This document shows positions 27,701 to 37,518 of a DNA stretch of 64,000 bases, one piece after another. Each line of letters starts with the position of its first letter. Position 1 is the stretch's first letter. The stretch is from Lingula anatina (lineage: Eukaryota > Brachiopoda > Lingulata > Lingulida > Lingulidae), in contig NW_019775303.1 of NCBI RefSeq assembly GCF_001039355.2, positions 91,664 through 155,663 on the forward strand. The letters are read 5' to 3'. The position numbers were made by a program, and so were the translations under genes. The notes beneath the pieces are model-generated. The model did no database searches, had not been told where the DNA came from, and saw only the letters and a program-made list of their open reading frames with translations.

Positions 27701-30700
27701 GATTAAATATAGATTGCCCTGCAAGCTATGTATGCCTTTCAAAGGTTGTTCAGCAGGTCCTTAGCTTTAAAATAACTTGTAAGCATTTAAGCAATTGCCC
27801 TGCTATGAGCAGTTTGTCACCTATAAAGACTCACCTCTATGAGTTGACTGTTGCAGATCCAAACTGTGGGAGATTGTGAACTTTCAACTGAACCAAACAG
27901 CACTCTAATGCTGTGTCCTCATTTTGAAATTCCATCCATTGTGCTTAACAGTTGGAAGTTGTCTCCAATTACCGTGGTTACTATTTACCTAAAATTTATG
28001 TCACATTTAGATACCACTGAACTATTCTTTAAATGTTCTAACAATTTTTGGCCTTACAGTGTAGCTAGCCAGTACAAAAATGCACTGTTTATGGATTTTC
28101 TTTTCAAAGGAAAGTAGGACAGTTGAATTGTAAAGACATTGATTTATTGATTTTTACTGTTATGCAAATGTGTGTTTAGTCACATGTTGGTAAAGTCAGC
28201 AAGGGTTGACGTGTGATTAATGAATAGTTTTTTTCTTAAATGCAGTTTTTCTTGTGTGTGTCAAAGTATTTCATAAAAATGTGCTTGTGTCGTAAAATTG
28301 CCTAAAGAAAAAATAATGTAAAGTTTGCTTTTGATCTTTTCATTTTTAAGAGTATGAAAGTTGTCTCCTGTAAAACGATAGAAAACTTTCAAAAAGTTGA
28401 TTATATGCACCGATACATATTTATAAATTGTCATGTAAAATATATATTAAAAAGCGATAAATTCTGCAATCTTTATTTATCATAGCCTTCTTTCTGTCTA
28501 AGATCTTAGTTTCTGTATACTTATTTGTTTCATTTAAAAGTATTTTAGTAATGCTTGAACTTAATAATTTGTCATTTTTGATGAATTAGTGAATTTAAAG
28601 GATATAGACTACTGAAAAGAAGGGTTTGATTTTACTTCTCGACTGAATTGAATCTGCCAACCTTAAATTTTGTATTTCAGGTTTTCTTCCAAATACTTAT
28701 TATCATCACTGGAAACTACAACTTCTTTAACATGCTGACCATTGTTCTGTGTATGAGCCTGTTAGATGACCAGTACCTGACTGGCAGAAAACCTAAATAT
28801 GGTCAGTAACGTGCTCTACAGATTTCTCTGTGATTTCTCTTACACACCTGGGCCTTACTAAAAATGTTTAAATNGTATGTATGCTGTGTTTATGTTTAAT
28901 ATTTTGTCATGAGTCCTTGTACAAATATACTTAGAGTGTATTCAGAACAGATGATCTGCGGAATTATTGATTAGCGTACTAAATATGGCCAACCCCACAT
29001 AAAAGGTAGCCGCTCATAATCCACTGATGGTGTCCTGGCCTCCACACATGCCATCCCCGCAGAGACCTTGCAGTTAAACCTTAGAGCCGAGACTTAATCT
29101 GTTTAATGACGCGTATGGAGGCAGTGAGACCATCGCGGATTAAGTGTCTTCCTTTTATGATGGGTCAGCCATACTTAATCTGCGGATCAAAAAGTCGGTG
29201 GATCATCTGTTCTGAATGCACTCTTAAAATTGTTGTATCACTGCACAACTTTAATAATTATACATTTGTGTTTATATTTATAGACTGCCTGCCATTTTGT
29301 CTTGTGTATTATTTGGTCATATTTATTTTGTTCAACATGTGTGAAAATCTAAAGGGGTATTACTTAAGAATACTCAGAAAATAGTGTTACATGAAGTTTA
29401 GTGTTACATGATGTATGTAGTCAGGTACCTGTTGCAAAGCTCATTAATCCCAAAACAACATTCTCTCAATACCATTTTGAATTGTAAGTGAAATATATGC
29501 TTCCATTGTTAGTCCATTATTTAATAATGCTTCAAAGTGAAAAGAAATGAGGTCAATATAGCTTTTCTACATTTCCTAGGCAAGATTTTCAGCACACATT
29601 CCATCCAAGGTTGCACCTCTCTTTTCACTTCTTGGACTGAAGAGATTGGCATTTTTGAATAATAATTTTAAGACATGCCATATATAAAAAACTTACCTTC
29701 AAACTAAAACTGCAATAACATTGTGAAGTAAATCACCAGTCCTAAAGAAATTGCTCTTGTAGTCCTGCACGGTCTATTCCTAAGACATGCACTGTATGAA
29801 CATGCCATCTGTGCCATGCTATAAAGTTCTTGGTTGTTTAGATAAGGGACCTGTTTGTACAAGTTGACCTACTCTTTATAGATTTTCAGCCTCATTGGCT
29901 GTTCTTTATGCCAGCTGATTTTCTTTTGAGTCCTAAATAAGGCCAGTTTGATTTTCTTTTTGCTTCTCAGTGCTTCCAATATTTATTCACGAACAATGCT
30001 AGTGGAAAATTACTTTGAATAGTATGCATTCTTCACTTATTTGCCTGGTGTAAACAGCCATTTATGGCTTTAGAATGTTTGCATGTTAACCTACAGATCA
30101 GTGCTTTGTAGCCTGGAATAATTGATGTAATATTGCCCAAATACCAAATGCGTCAATTGATATTTACAGAAATAACACTCATGATGATGATCTTGTATGT
30201 AAATTTCAATTTTATGTTTATGAACAGATCTTATTTCTTTTTTTAAAAAGTTGCAAAGACCTTGTCTGCCTCAAGACTGCTGGTTGCTATGGAGGTTTTT
30301 AAGTCTCTGTCCAAGTACCATCCATTATGTCATATCAAGAGTTTAAACTTAATAAACACCTGCTGGTACTCTAAATTTAAAGTATTGAAAAAGTGCTTGA
30401 ATTGTATTGTTAAACCCACCCATTATCCTTTTGACATGCAGCATAGTGTTGATTTAGTGACCAGCTTTTGTAAAGCTGACAAACAGTGTAAGAGTTTTAC
30501 GTTATGCATAGGGTTTGGGGTTACATCTCTCAGTCCATTGTTGTCTTCAGAAGCTTGGTAGACTATAATCAAAACATAGCAACAGTTTAGAAATATGCTA
30601 TCTAGCTTCATGAATTTGAAACCTTTTGTTTTTAAATATGTGTTTATTTTCTTTTTATTTGAGATAGGGTGATATTGATTTCTTTCTAAATAGTTTCTTT

Positions 30701-33700
30701 GATGTTATGTGACACTATATGCCCATGTTACACAATTTTCTGTATGTCATATTATTGCCACTGTGTTGTTTTTCAGCTTTTCTTTTTCTTTCAATTATTT
30801 TTCTTTGAATTAAATTTGATATCTAATCAGAACGATATGTATTATTTGCACTCCACACTTCGATTATCTGAAGACTGGATTAAATATAGATTGCCCTGCA
30901 AGCTATGTATGCCTTTCAAAGGTTGTTCAGCAGGTCCTTAGCTTTAAAATAACTTGTAAGCATATAAGCAATTGCCCTGCTATGAGCAGTTTGTCACCTA
31001 TAAAGACTCACCTCTATGAGTTGACTGTTGCAGATCCAAACTGTGGGAGATTGTGAACTTTCAACTGAACCAAACAGCACTCTAATGCTGTGTCCTCATT
31101 TTGAAATTCCATCCATTGTGCTTAACAGTTGGAAGTTGTCTCCAATTACTGTGGTTACTATTTACCTAAAATTTATGTCACATTTAGATACCACTGAACT
31201 GTTCTTTAAATGTTCTAACAATTTTTGGCCTTACAGTGTAGCTAGCCGGTACAAAAATGCACTGTTTATAGATTTTCTTTTCAAAGGAAAGTAGGACAGT
31301 TGAATTGTAAAGACATTGATTTATTGATTTTTACTGTTATGCAAATGTGTGTTTAGTCACATGTTGGTAGTCAGCAAGGGTTGACGTGTGATTAATGAAT
31401 AGTTTTTTTCTTAAATGCAGTTTTTCTTGTGTGTGTCAAAGTATTTCATAAAAATATGCTTGTGTCGTAAAATTGCCTAAAGAAAAAATAATGTAAAGTT
31501 TGCTTTTGATCTTTTCATTTTTAAGAGTATGAAAGTTGTCTCCTGTAAAACGATAGAAAACTTTCAAAAAGTTGATTATATGCACCGATACATATTTATA
31601 AATTGTCATGTAAAATATATATTAAAAAGCGATAAATTCTTCTGCAATCTTTATTTATCATAGCCTTCTTTCTGTCTAAGATCTTAGTTTCTGTATACTT
31701 ATTTGTTTCATTTAAAAGTATTTTAGTAATGCTTGAACTTAATAATTTGTCATTTTTGATGAATTAGTGAATTTAAAGGATATAGACTACTGAAAAGAAG
31801 GGTTTGATTTTACTTCTCGACTGAATTGAATCTGCCAACCTTAAATTTTGTATTTCAGGTTTTCTTCCAAATACTTATTATCATCACTGGAAACTACAAC
31901 TTCTTTAACATGCTGACCATTGTTCTGTGTATGAGCCTGTTAGATGACCAGTACCTGACTGGCAGAAAACCTAAATATGGTCAGTAACATGCTCTACAGA
32001 TTTCTCTGTGATTTCTCTTACACACCTGGGCCTTACTAAAAATGTTTAAATTAAAAAAAAATTTTTTTTCAATTCTGGTATAAAAAAATTAGTCTGAACA
32101 TCGAGCGAGTGTTCAAACCATTTGTGGAAGCTGCTCAGCTGATTATGAAAACAATCTGACATTTTACATTTAAGAGTGTAATTTGAAAAAAAAAAGCTTA
32201 TAGAATCTGGAAAAGCTATACTTGCTGTCTATTTACATTTCTTTTATTTTCCTCAACAGGAATCAAAACTCACTTCATAATAAGACATTTTTTTCAAAAC
32301 TGGCATAAAAGACTATAGTAAGTCTAGAAACATTTTTAGAAAGGAACACCCATGAAAGAAGCTTTTGGGGGTCATACTATTCAATCATGAAAGAAGCAGT
32401 TGGTTTCTCAATTAGAAAGTGAATGAAAATGTATCACATGTATCTATTTGCAGCAACAGAATATTGCTTTTTCAGTACCAATAAAAATTCCACTGGTTGG
32501 CCTTGTTTGGAAAGTGGCAAAAATAGTCACAGCTGCTGGTTCACTTTCTGCGCTTTTGTACTACTCCATTACCTTGTTTAACTTGAAGATACGTCCAGAT
32601 TGGACTGTTGACTCAAAGATAGGTAAGGGTGAGAGCAAGTATTTGAGCAGATATTTGATCAACATGCATCTTTCTTAATCATTGGAGACTATTATTTTTC
32701 ATGTTTAAAGAGCTGCATAATTATGCAGAGATGGTATACATATATGCATTATAGAAGAATATTTCCTTACTTTATAGATGGAGAAGATAGCCTGGAAAGT
32801 TGGGGAAGGTTTTTAAACCTAAAAAAAAACATGAAATTTCATCATGGAATAAAAGCATTCTCTGTTTCCATGTTTAATCATTTGTATTAAAACACAGGGC
32901 ATGCCTTCATCATATTATTTTTTGAAGAAAATATAAAAGCTATTGCCTAAGTAAAAGATTTTCCTAATATTTATGTGGCTTTTTCTGTATCATTTTCTTG
33001 TCTAAAAGTGTTTGATAAAAGATTTTATCATGAAAACAAGGATGTCTCTTGGATTCATTAATAGTTTATTTCTCATCAACAACTTGGGCATTCCAAAATT
33101 TGTGAACATCAAAACATATCTTTTTGAACATTGCAGAATTTACTTTATCGGATTTAAATGAATTTCTGAAGAAGTCTGTACCTCTGTCTATTGCTGTTGG
33201 TATTATGTCTCTTGGTTTTGAGACACTGAAGGCTGTTCTAAGGTGGGTGAGAATTAAATTCAAAACATTTTACTTGCAATATAATTCAGTCCAGAGGAAA
33301 AAGTTTCTTTTGGGAGCCTTCATTGCAGTTTAAGAATTTAGTTCAGAAATAAATAGAAATTCAAAATCGGGGATATCTTGATCTCAGATTTTATGTATAG
33401 AATTTATATATTTTTAGTTCGTTAAAAAGACCAGGATTGAAGAAGATAGTGTCCTTGGTTGGCTGTGTAGTATTTGGTATAGCAGCAGTTGGGATGTTTG
33501 CTGTAAGCCTGGTAGGTTATGATATTGCACATCAATATCTGATTTAGTTTTTTCAGTAGAAAATGCTAAATATGTCTACCTTCAACTAGTAATTTACAGA
33601 CAATAAAAAAAAAGAAATTCAACTTTTAGAACAAACCATTCATATTTTCACACTTTCTGTCATTGGAACACTTTATTTTTTACAGCATGTACTCTACAAA

Positions 33701-36700
33701 ATGTAAACAGTAAATACTACTTATATACGTATATATTGTAAATAATATACATGCAAAGTAGTATAAGAGGAATTTAATTTATTCACATTTTAATACTGTG
33801 GTTAGCATAATCATACTTGCACATGAGACTTTTGATATATCTACAATGACCCTTTGTTAAATTAAAACTACAGTAATGCCACTTTTAATCAAAGCACCCT
33901 GAAATGAATCTATTTCCACCTAGTATAGCAAGTTTCTTATAGTTTGAGCAAGAAAAAACAACACTCTGTTATTAGGTTCCACATACAGTGATTGAGAAAG
34001 AAACCAGAGGGAAGATCCCTCCTGGTATTAAGGCCATACACTCAAAAGCCATGGTCTACAGGCTGTCAAGTTCATATGGCCTATTCAGAAGGTACCAGAT
34101 GAGCAAATACAGGATGTCCCAGAATAAATGTAACCCAAGATCCTGAATGCCATTTATTTTCTGTTAACAAACTTTATACAACCCATAAATTTCTGAAAGC
34201 TAGAGAAGTAAGCAAACCTGCTTCTTCAAACAATATGTCACTAGATCTACTGAAGATTTTTTCCACATTTATAGAATGTGCTCCAAATGTGCTCCACTCA
34301 GCTGAAGACACACTTGAATTCTACAGGTGTGTTATCAATGCTTTTTAATCACTCTTCTTTTGGTATAGTTCTTATTTCTTGAGTGATTGCTGCCTTGGAT
34401 GGTTTGGGGGTTGTTCCTATATCAAAACATGGTCTTTGCATTCCCTGGCCTCCAAAGGATTGAGTCTTTAGGAACAACCCCCACATCATATCCCAGAGTC
34501 ATTGGTAACTTGGCTCATAGAATTCTAGTGTGCCTTAAGCAGAATGGAGCGTATTTGGAGCATATTCTATAAATGATGATAAAATCTTAGCCAGTATGGC
34601 TAGTGACATGTTGTTTGTAGCAGTAAATTTGCTAATTTCTTTAGTTTTTAGACATAAATGGGTTGTATGTAGTTTGTAAACAAGAAATGAATTTTCTTAA
34701 ATTACAATTATTCTGGGATAATAGTGTTTGTCATGAGGTTTATATCTTGGAAGTTTCTTGAAAAAGGAATGGTACATTTATGGAATCATAGTTTCATTAA
34801 CAAAATAAGTCTTTTCCTGAGAAACTTCCATGAAGCAGACACACATTGGCCATTGAAGGTTATGGCTTATGTTTTTGTTACTAAAGGCCAGACTCTGTCG
34901 GACTGCTGTGCACCTATATTGTGCTTTTTCCCTGTGTTCTCTCCTTAGGTCCCTCATACTGATATAGAATGGGAAACTAAACAACAACTTTGGCCTTCAA
35001 TTCATCAATGGCATGGGCATGTGAGACCCTATGAGATTTCCAATGCATATGGCTTGTTTAGAACGTAAGCCCTTAATGGCCATATAGTTTTGATTTGCAT
35101 GCTCTTTTATTAAATTTTGTATGAAATATATGTTTACTTAATGAAAATTGTGTGTGCTTGAAATAAATGTACAGATCATTCACTTAAAATTCTTTGTTAA
35201 AGCTGTATTGTGTTGCAACTTTTGAGATCCAACCACTTTCATGTTAAGTTTGCTTTTCCCATTGTCTTATCAATGACAACTTAATATGTCATGGCGATAT
35301 CACAGAAAAATTTGTTTGTCTTGTTATTTTTGCACTGGACATTTGCATGTGCTCATTCACATATTGGTAAATTTCACTCCCAGCTATACCTTTTCAGTAG
35401 AAACATCTCTAAAGGTTTTCATATTAATTACAAATATTTAGTCCTTTATATCTGAATTATATATTATTAATAAATTCTTTTTAGGATGACGGGAGTGGGT
35501 GGACGCCCAGAAGTGATAATAGAGGGCAGTAACAGCATGGATTATGGATGGAAAGAATATGAATTTTATTACAAACCTGGCAATGTTTCACGCAGACTAC
35601 CAATAGTTGGTAAGTAAAAGATGTTGACAAAGAATATTTAGTACACATATATTTTCAGACACTGTGTGATCTGAGAGTATTATGCTTCTAGAAACTTGAA
35701 GGGATAATGTATGTAGTTTTAACATAAAGGTAATCATGGTAAATGATTAATTTTCTAAATAGCTTGACAGAAAAAAAAAGGCAAATCTTATGGTTTCTTA
35801 TGGTTTTCATTTTGATAATTACCATCTCTTTATTGTGCTCCTTACCCAAGAGTTTATTAGGGTTACTTTTCTTCAGTTGACTAAAATTGAATAAGCAGCT
35901 GTATGCATACTATTTTACTTATGTGAAAAGTGGTGTGGTATTATTGGAAATTATATATTTGCTTATATGTTAAGAATAGTCTGATAAAGACTTTGTCGTT
36001 GATATAGTAGCACAAACAACTTCAAATCTGTCGCATAAACCTGGGATACATGCTCCTTAACTAGTCTGTTATGTTATCTTTTGTTTGTAGCTCCTCACCA
36101 GCCACGTTTAGACTGGCAAATGTGGTTTGCTGCTCTAGGAACCTACCAGCAGAACCCATGGCTGGTGAACCTGGCATACAGACTCCTAACTGGTCAGCCA
36201 GAAGTGCTGGAACTAATCCAATACAATCCTTTCCCTGATCACCCACCTAAGTATATCAGAGCTAATTTATTCCATTATCACTACACCAGCTGGGACAAAA
36301 AGAAAAAAAGGTAACAGTAACCGGATTATGGGATTTTTATAGATATGCAAAAGTGGCCAAAGACAAAGGTTTTATTTGTATTACTCAATGTTGAATGATT
36401 GTTATTTTGTCACCTCTAAAACTAATTTTGCAAATAATTTCCACTTAGATGAAATATGATTAAGTCTCAATGCTATTCAAAAATGGATAGAATGAAGAGG
36501 CCAGTTATATTTCAAAAACCAAGAAAACATCAAGACAGTGTTGCCTTTACATATTTACATTATTTTATTTTTTCCTAGATATTCTACTAAAAACTGGTGG
36601 TGGAGACAAAAGAAAAATGACTACCTCCCAATTTTGTCTAGTGACGAGGACTCATTGGTGCAATATATGAGGCAGCAGAACATTATATATGTAAGTTCAT

Positions 36701-37518
36701 CAAAACAATTTATTTATACATTTATAGTTTGAATAACTTTATTCAAGTATCATTCATAATAATTGAATGAAAGGCTAATTTTGCATACCTTGTGTGAGAA
36801 GGTGCATTTCATTAGGTAAATGCAAGCAGTTATTTTGAGTTATGTTGAGAGAAATGTTGATTAATGGTATTCTGTGTTCATTTGAAAATGTCTGTGTTAC
36901 TTTTTTATATCTAAATATACTGCAAAGTTAGATGTACATCTTTCCCAATTCAGTCCCCATAAAAGAAAGAGCACTTCAAATGAAAGTACCAGATGTTAAT
37001 ATTTCCTTCTGAAATGCCAGGAAGATGCGTCATTCACTTAGAAAAAAAAAAGTTAATTTTTTTTAATTTTTGAAATGGCATTGAATTCTAATGCAGGAAC
37101 AGAAACTTTTTGTGTGTAAGAGAATAATGCTACAATGTGATAAAAAATTACATTTGACATGAAAACCCTGTATAGCATTACTTTGATACGATATATCATA
37201 TATAATATTATTGGTACATTTAATTTGTTTTCTCTCACTTGATAAAAGTGTAATTTCAAAATCCTTTTGTTGTGGATAATTTGTTCCTTGTTGGATTGAT
37301 GATCAAGTACCATTATTACAAATGTTAATATATTCCCATCTCCAATATGATCTTTATTTATGTTTCAGAAACCTGAGAAGAAACCCCCAGCAAACATGTT
37401 CAGGACATTTGTGGAATATATTCGAAATATGATTGGCCAGATGGAAGGTTTCACCTTTGTTGTCTCAATATTTACTGCAGCAGTAGCTGTTACCTTTTTA
37501 GGAATATTTTCACCATAA
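12749..37518 (+). CDS. LMF2: LMF2, lipase maturation factor 2, with two duplicated exon pairs
   Basis: Coding exons: 12749-12842, 13599-13649, 13809-14008, 16288-16316, 16512-16702, 16873-16898, 18309-18461 (7a) or 19066-19218 (7b), 28681-28801 or its copy 31859-31979 (8), 32476-32622, 33137-33242, 33418-33511, 33976-34091 (12a) or 34949-35064 (12b), 35485-35609, 36091-36310, 36579-36690, 37369-37518. Using one of each pair gives 644 aa (human 707). Phases close throughout. The N-terminus [21 protein letters not shown] is the first membrane segment. Family marks include [71 protein letters not shown] and [19 protein letters not shown] proteins are multi-pass ER membrane proteins of the DUF1222 family that assist folding of dimeric lipases. 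AATAAA lies at 37569-37574. Exon 9 uses the acceptor at 32474-32475; nearer candidates break the frame. Confidence 0.93.
13020..13193. mobile_element. 174-bp foldback MITE with 8-bp TSD, copy 1
   Basis: The element starts GGGGCCGTAGCGATAGTCC and ends GGACTATCGAGACGCCCCC. Inside, the unit CGAAGGTTCATTGGTC recurs directly on the left arm and inverted on the right arm. The flanks carry a perfect 8-bp duplication GTAATTAT (13012-13019 and 13194-13201). A second 174-bp copy is at 39700-39873. Eight-base duplications are typical of hAT-type transposons, so this is probably a hAT-related non-autonomous element. It lies in LMF2 intron 1. Confidence 0.85.
14009..16287. other. LMF2 intron 3, no recognised gene
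   Basis: This 2.3-kb intron has short open frames only (the longest 112 codons at 14677-15015) with no recognisable domain. G-rich and C-rich tracts near 14490-14510 and 14985-14996 are roughly inverted and may be ends of a decayed foldback element. Nothing else is supported. Confidence 0.5.
17262..17622. repeat. Imperfect foldback repeat in LMF2 intron 6
   Basis: Left arm GACAATCCAGACATGCTGAAA pairs loosely with the inverse of the right arm near 17600 (TGCATGTCTGACAATC). Several CGGTCC/GGACCG motifs lie between, including TCGGTCCAAAGGACCGA. This looks like an old MITE. The boundaries are approximate and no target-site duplication was found. Confidence 0.4.
18309..18461 (+). CDS. LMF2: LMF2 alternative exon 7a
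   Basis: A 153-nt phase 0-0 exon with acceptor CATTTCAG and donor CAG^GTATGG, residues 198-248 of the protein. It begins [16 protein letters not shown], contains a membrane segment around [11 protein letters not shown] and ends [11 protein letters not shown]. It matches exon 7b at 35 of 51 residues. It resembles the vertebrate LMF2 sequence (KLSV, IEI, FY-Q) more than 7b does, so it is probably the ancestral form. Confidence 0.9.
19066..19218 (+). CDS. LMF2: LMF2 alternative exon 7b (duplicated exon)
   Basis: A second 153-nt phase 0-0 exon, 604 bp after 7a, with intact acceptor (TTTATAG) and donor (GAG^GTAGGT). It begins [16 protein letters not shown] and ends [11 protein letters not shown]. 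Relative to 7a the changes cluster in the first half of the membrane segment (for example VAMTYIIEI becomes VSVVFVILI) and the last three residues (YNQ to WCE). There are no stops and no indels, so it looks selected. Inclusion of both copies would keep frame but add a membrane segment, so mutually exclusive use is the simplest reading. Confidence 0.85.
19705..24307 (-). CDS. ROCO-family protein (LRR-Roc-COR), MFHAS1-like, nested in LMF2 intron
   Basis: Three coding exons: 24307-24275 (11 codons, start [11 protein letters not shown]), 23745-23376 and 22631-19705, total 1109 aa. Phases close (0, then 1). Residues about 20-110 are rich in Ser, Pro and Arg (RSP repeats). Leucine-rich repeats run from about 125 to 520. 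The Roc GTPase domain follows: P-loop GESQSGKTS near 545-553, DLGG switch, and THTD guanine-specificity motif. A Lys/Glu-rich coiled insert (about 660-730) precedes a COR-type region to the C-terminus. There is no kinase domain, so it is not LRRK; the layout fits MFHAS1-like ROCO proteins, which are GTPase-regulated scaffolds in inflammatory and stress signalling. The gene lies wholly inside the LMF2 intron between exons 7b and 8, on the opposite strand. A minus-strand AATAAA is at 19545-19550. Exact orthology within ROCO proteins is uncertain. Confidence 0.88.
25695..28873. repeat. 3.2-kb direct duplication, copy 1 (contains LMF2 exon 8)
   Basis: This block is almost identical to 28875-32051. 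It holds intron sequence, a 290-bp MITE and one complete copy of LMF2 exon 8 (28681-28801). The exon is identical in both copies, while the intron shows scattered substitutions and small indels. The block ends exactly at the single N at 28874. This layout is typical of two unmerged haplotype contigs, although a real recent tandem duplication is possible. Confidence 0.9.
25754..26043. mobile_element. 290-bp MITE with 3-bp TSD TTA
   Basis: Terminal inverted repeats are GAGTGTATTCAGAACAGATG on the left and the inverse of CATCTGTTCTGAATGCACTC on the right. TTA flanks both ends (25751-25753 and 26044-26046). A 3-bp TTA/TAA target is characteristic of PIF/Harbinger elements, so this is probably a Harbinger-type MITE. 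The same element occurs at 28934-29223 because of the large duplication. Confidence 0.8.
28874..28874. other. Single N, assembly join
   Basis: An ambiguous base exactly between the two copies of the 3.2-kb duplication. Other Ns in the window are at 54696 and 58453, each also beside repeated sequence. Confidence 0.95.
28875..32051. repeat. 3.2-kb direct duplication, copy 2 (contains LMF2 exon 8')
   Basis: Starts just after the N at 28874 and contains exon 8 again at 31859-31979. Exon 8 is 121 nt, so using both copies in one transcript would shift the frame; at most one is used. Copy 2 runs on without a break into intron 8 and exon 9, so it is the copy joined to the rest of the gene. Confidence 0.9.
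28934..29223. mobile_element. 290-bp MITE, copy inside duplicated block 2
   Basis: Same element and same TTA flanks as at 25754-26043, with a few substitutions. It is carried by the 3.2-kb duplication and is not an independent insertion. Confidence 0.8.
33976..34091 (+). CDS. LMF2: LMF2 alternative exon 12a
   Basis: A 116-nt exon, phase 0 to 2, with acceptor ATTAG and donor AGAAG^GTACC. It begins [12 protein letters not shown] and ends SSYGLFRR when joined to exon 13. The YGLFR-MTG junction is a family landmark and matches vertebrate LMF2. It matches 12b at 18 of 38 residues; identity is concentrated at both ends (VPHT and YGLFR). Confidence 0.85.
34109..34575. mobile_element. Decayed mariner/Tc1-like transposon relic between exons 12a and 12b
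   Basis: The stretch opens with ACAGGATGTCCCAGAATAAA, resembling the GTCCCA-type ends of mariner elements. An open frame to 34572 ends [13 protein letters not shown], like the C-terminal end of many Tc1/mariner-type transposases. The rest is broken and there is no intact catalytic core. Assignment rests on short resemblances. Confidence 0.4.
34949..35064 (+). CDS. LMF2: LMF2 alternative exon 12b (duplicated exon)
   Basis: A second 116-nt exon, phase 0 to 2, 857 bp after 12a, with acceptor CTCCTTAG and donor GAAC^GTAAGC. It begins [15 protein letters not shown] and ends SNAYGLFRT after joining exon 13. The LW and AN-YGLFR residues resemble vertebrate LMF2. Length and phase equal 12a. Including both would shift the frame (116 is not divisible by 3), so 12a and 12b must be used alternatively. 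Confidence 0.85.
35680..35985. repeat. Intronic repeat shared with 38198-38513
   Basis: About 300 bp of LMF2 intron 13, starting GCTTCTAGAAACTTGAAGGG, recurs diverged at 38198-38513 beyond the LMF2 stop. Matching blocks also include TAAATGATTAATTTTCTAAA-like and GTGTGGTATTATTGGAAATT segments. It is an old local duplication or a dispersed repeat. Confidence 0.65.

Noticed and set aside
25926-31294. Repeated short frames of 62 to 99 codons present in both copies of the 3.2-kb block
   Set aside because: Intronic; they appear twice only because the DNA is duplicated, and the first lies in the terminal part of a MITE. Silent-site bias is not seen.
32260-32317. Candidate extra LMF2 exon (CAACAG acceptor, ATA^GTAAGT donor)
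   Set aside because: No combination of neighbouring phases lets it join exon 8 and exon 9 without a stop; direct joining of exon 8 to 32476 closes the frame and gives [15 protein letters not shown].
32454-32475. Earlier acceptors for LMF2 exon 9 (start at 32454 or 32460)
   Set aside because: Both need phase 0, while exon 8 ends in phase 1; the acceptor TTTTTCAG at 32468-32475 fits phase 1.
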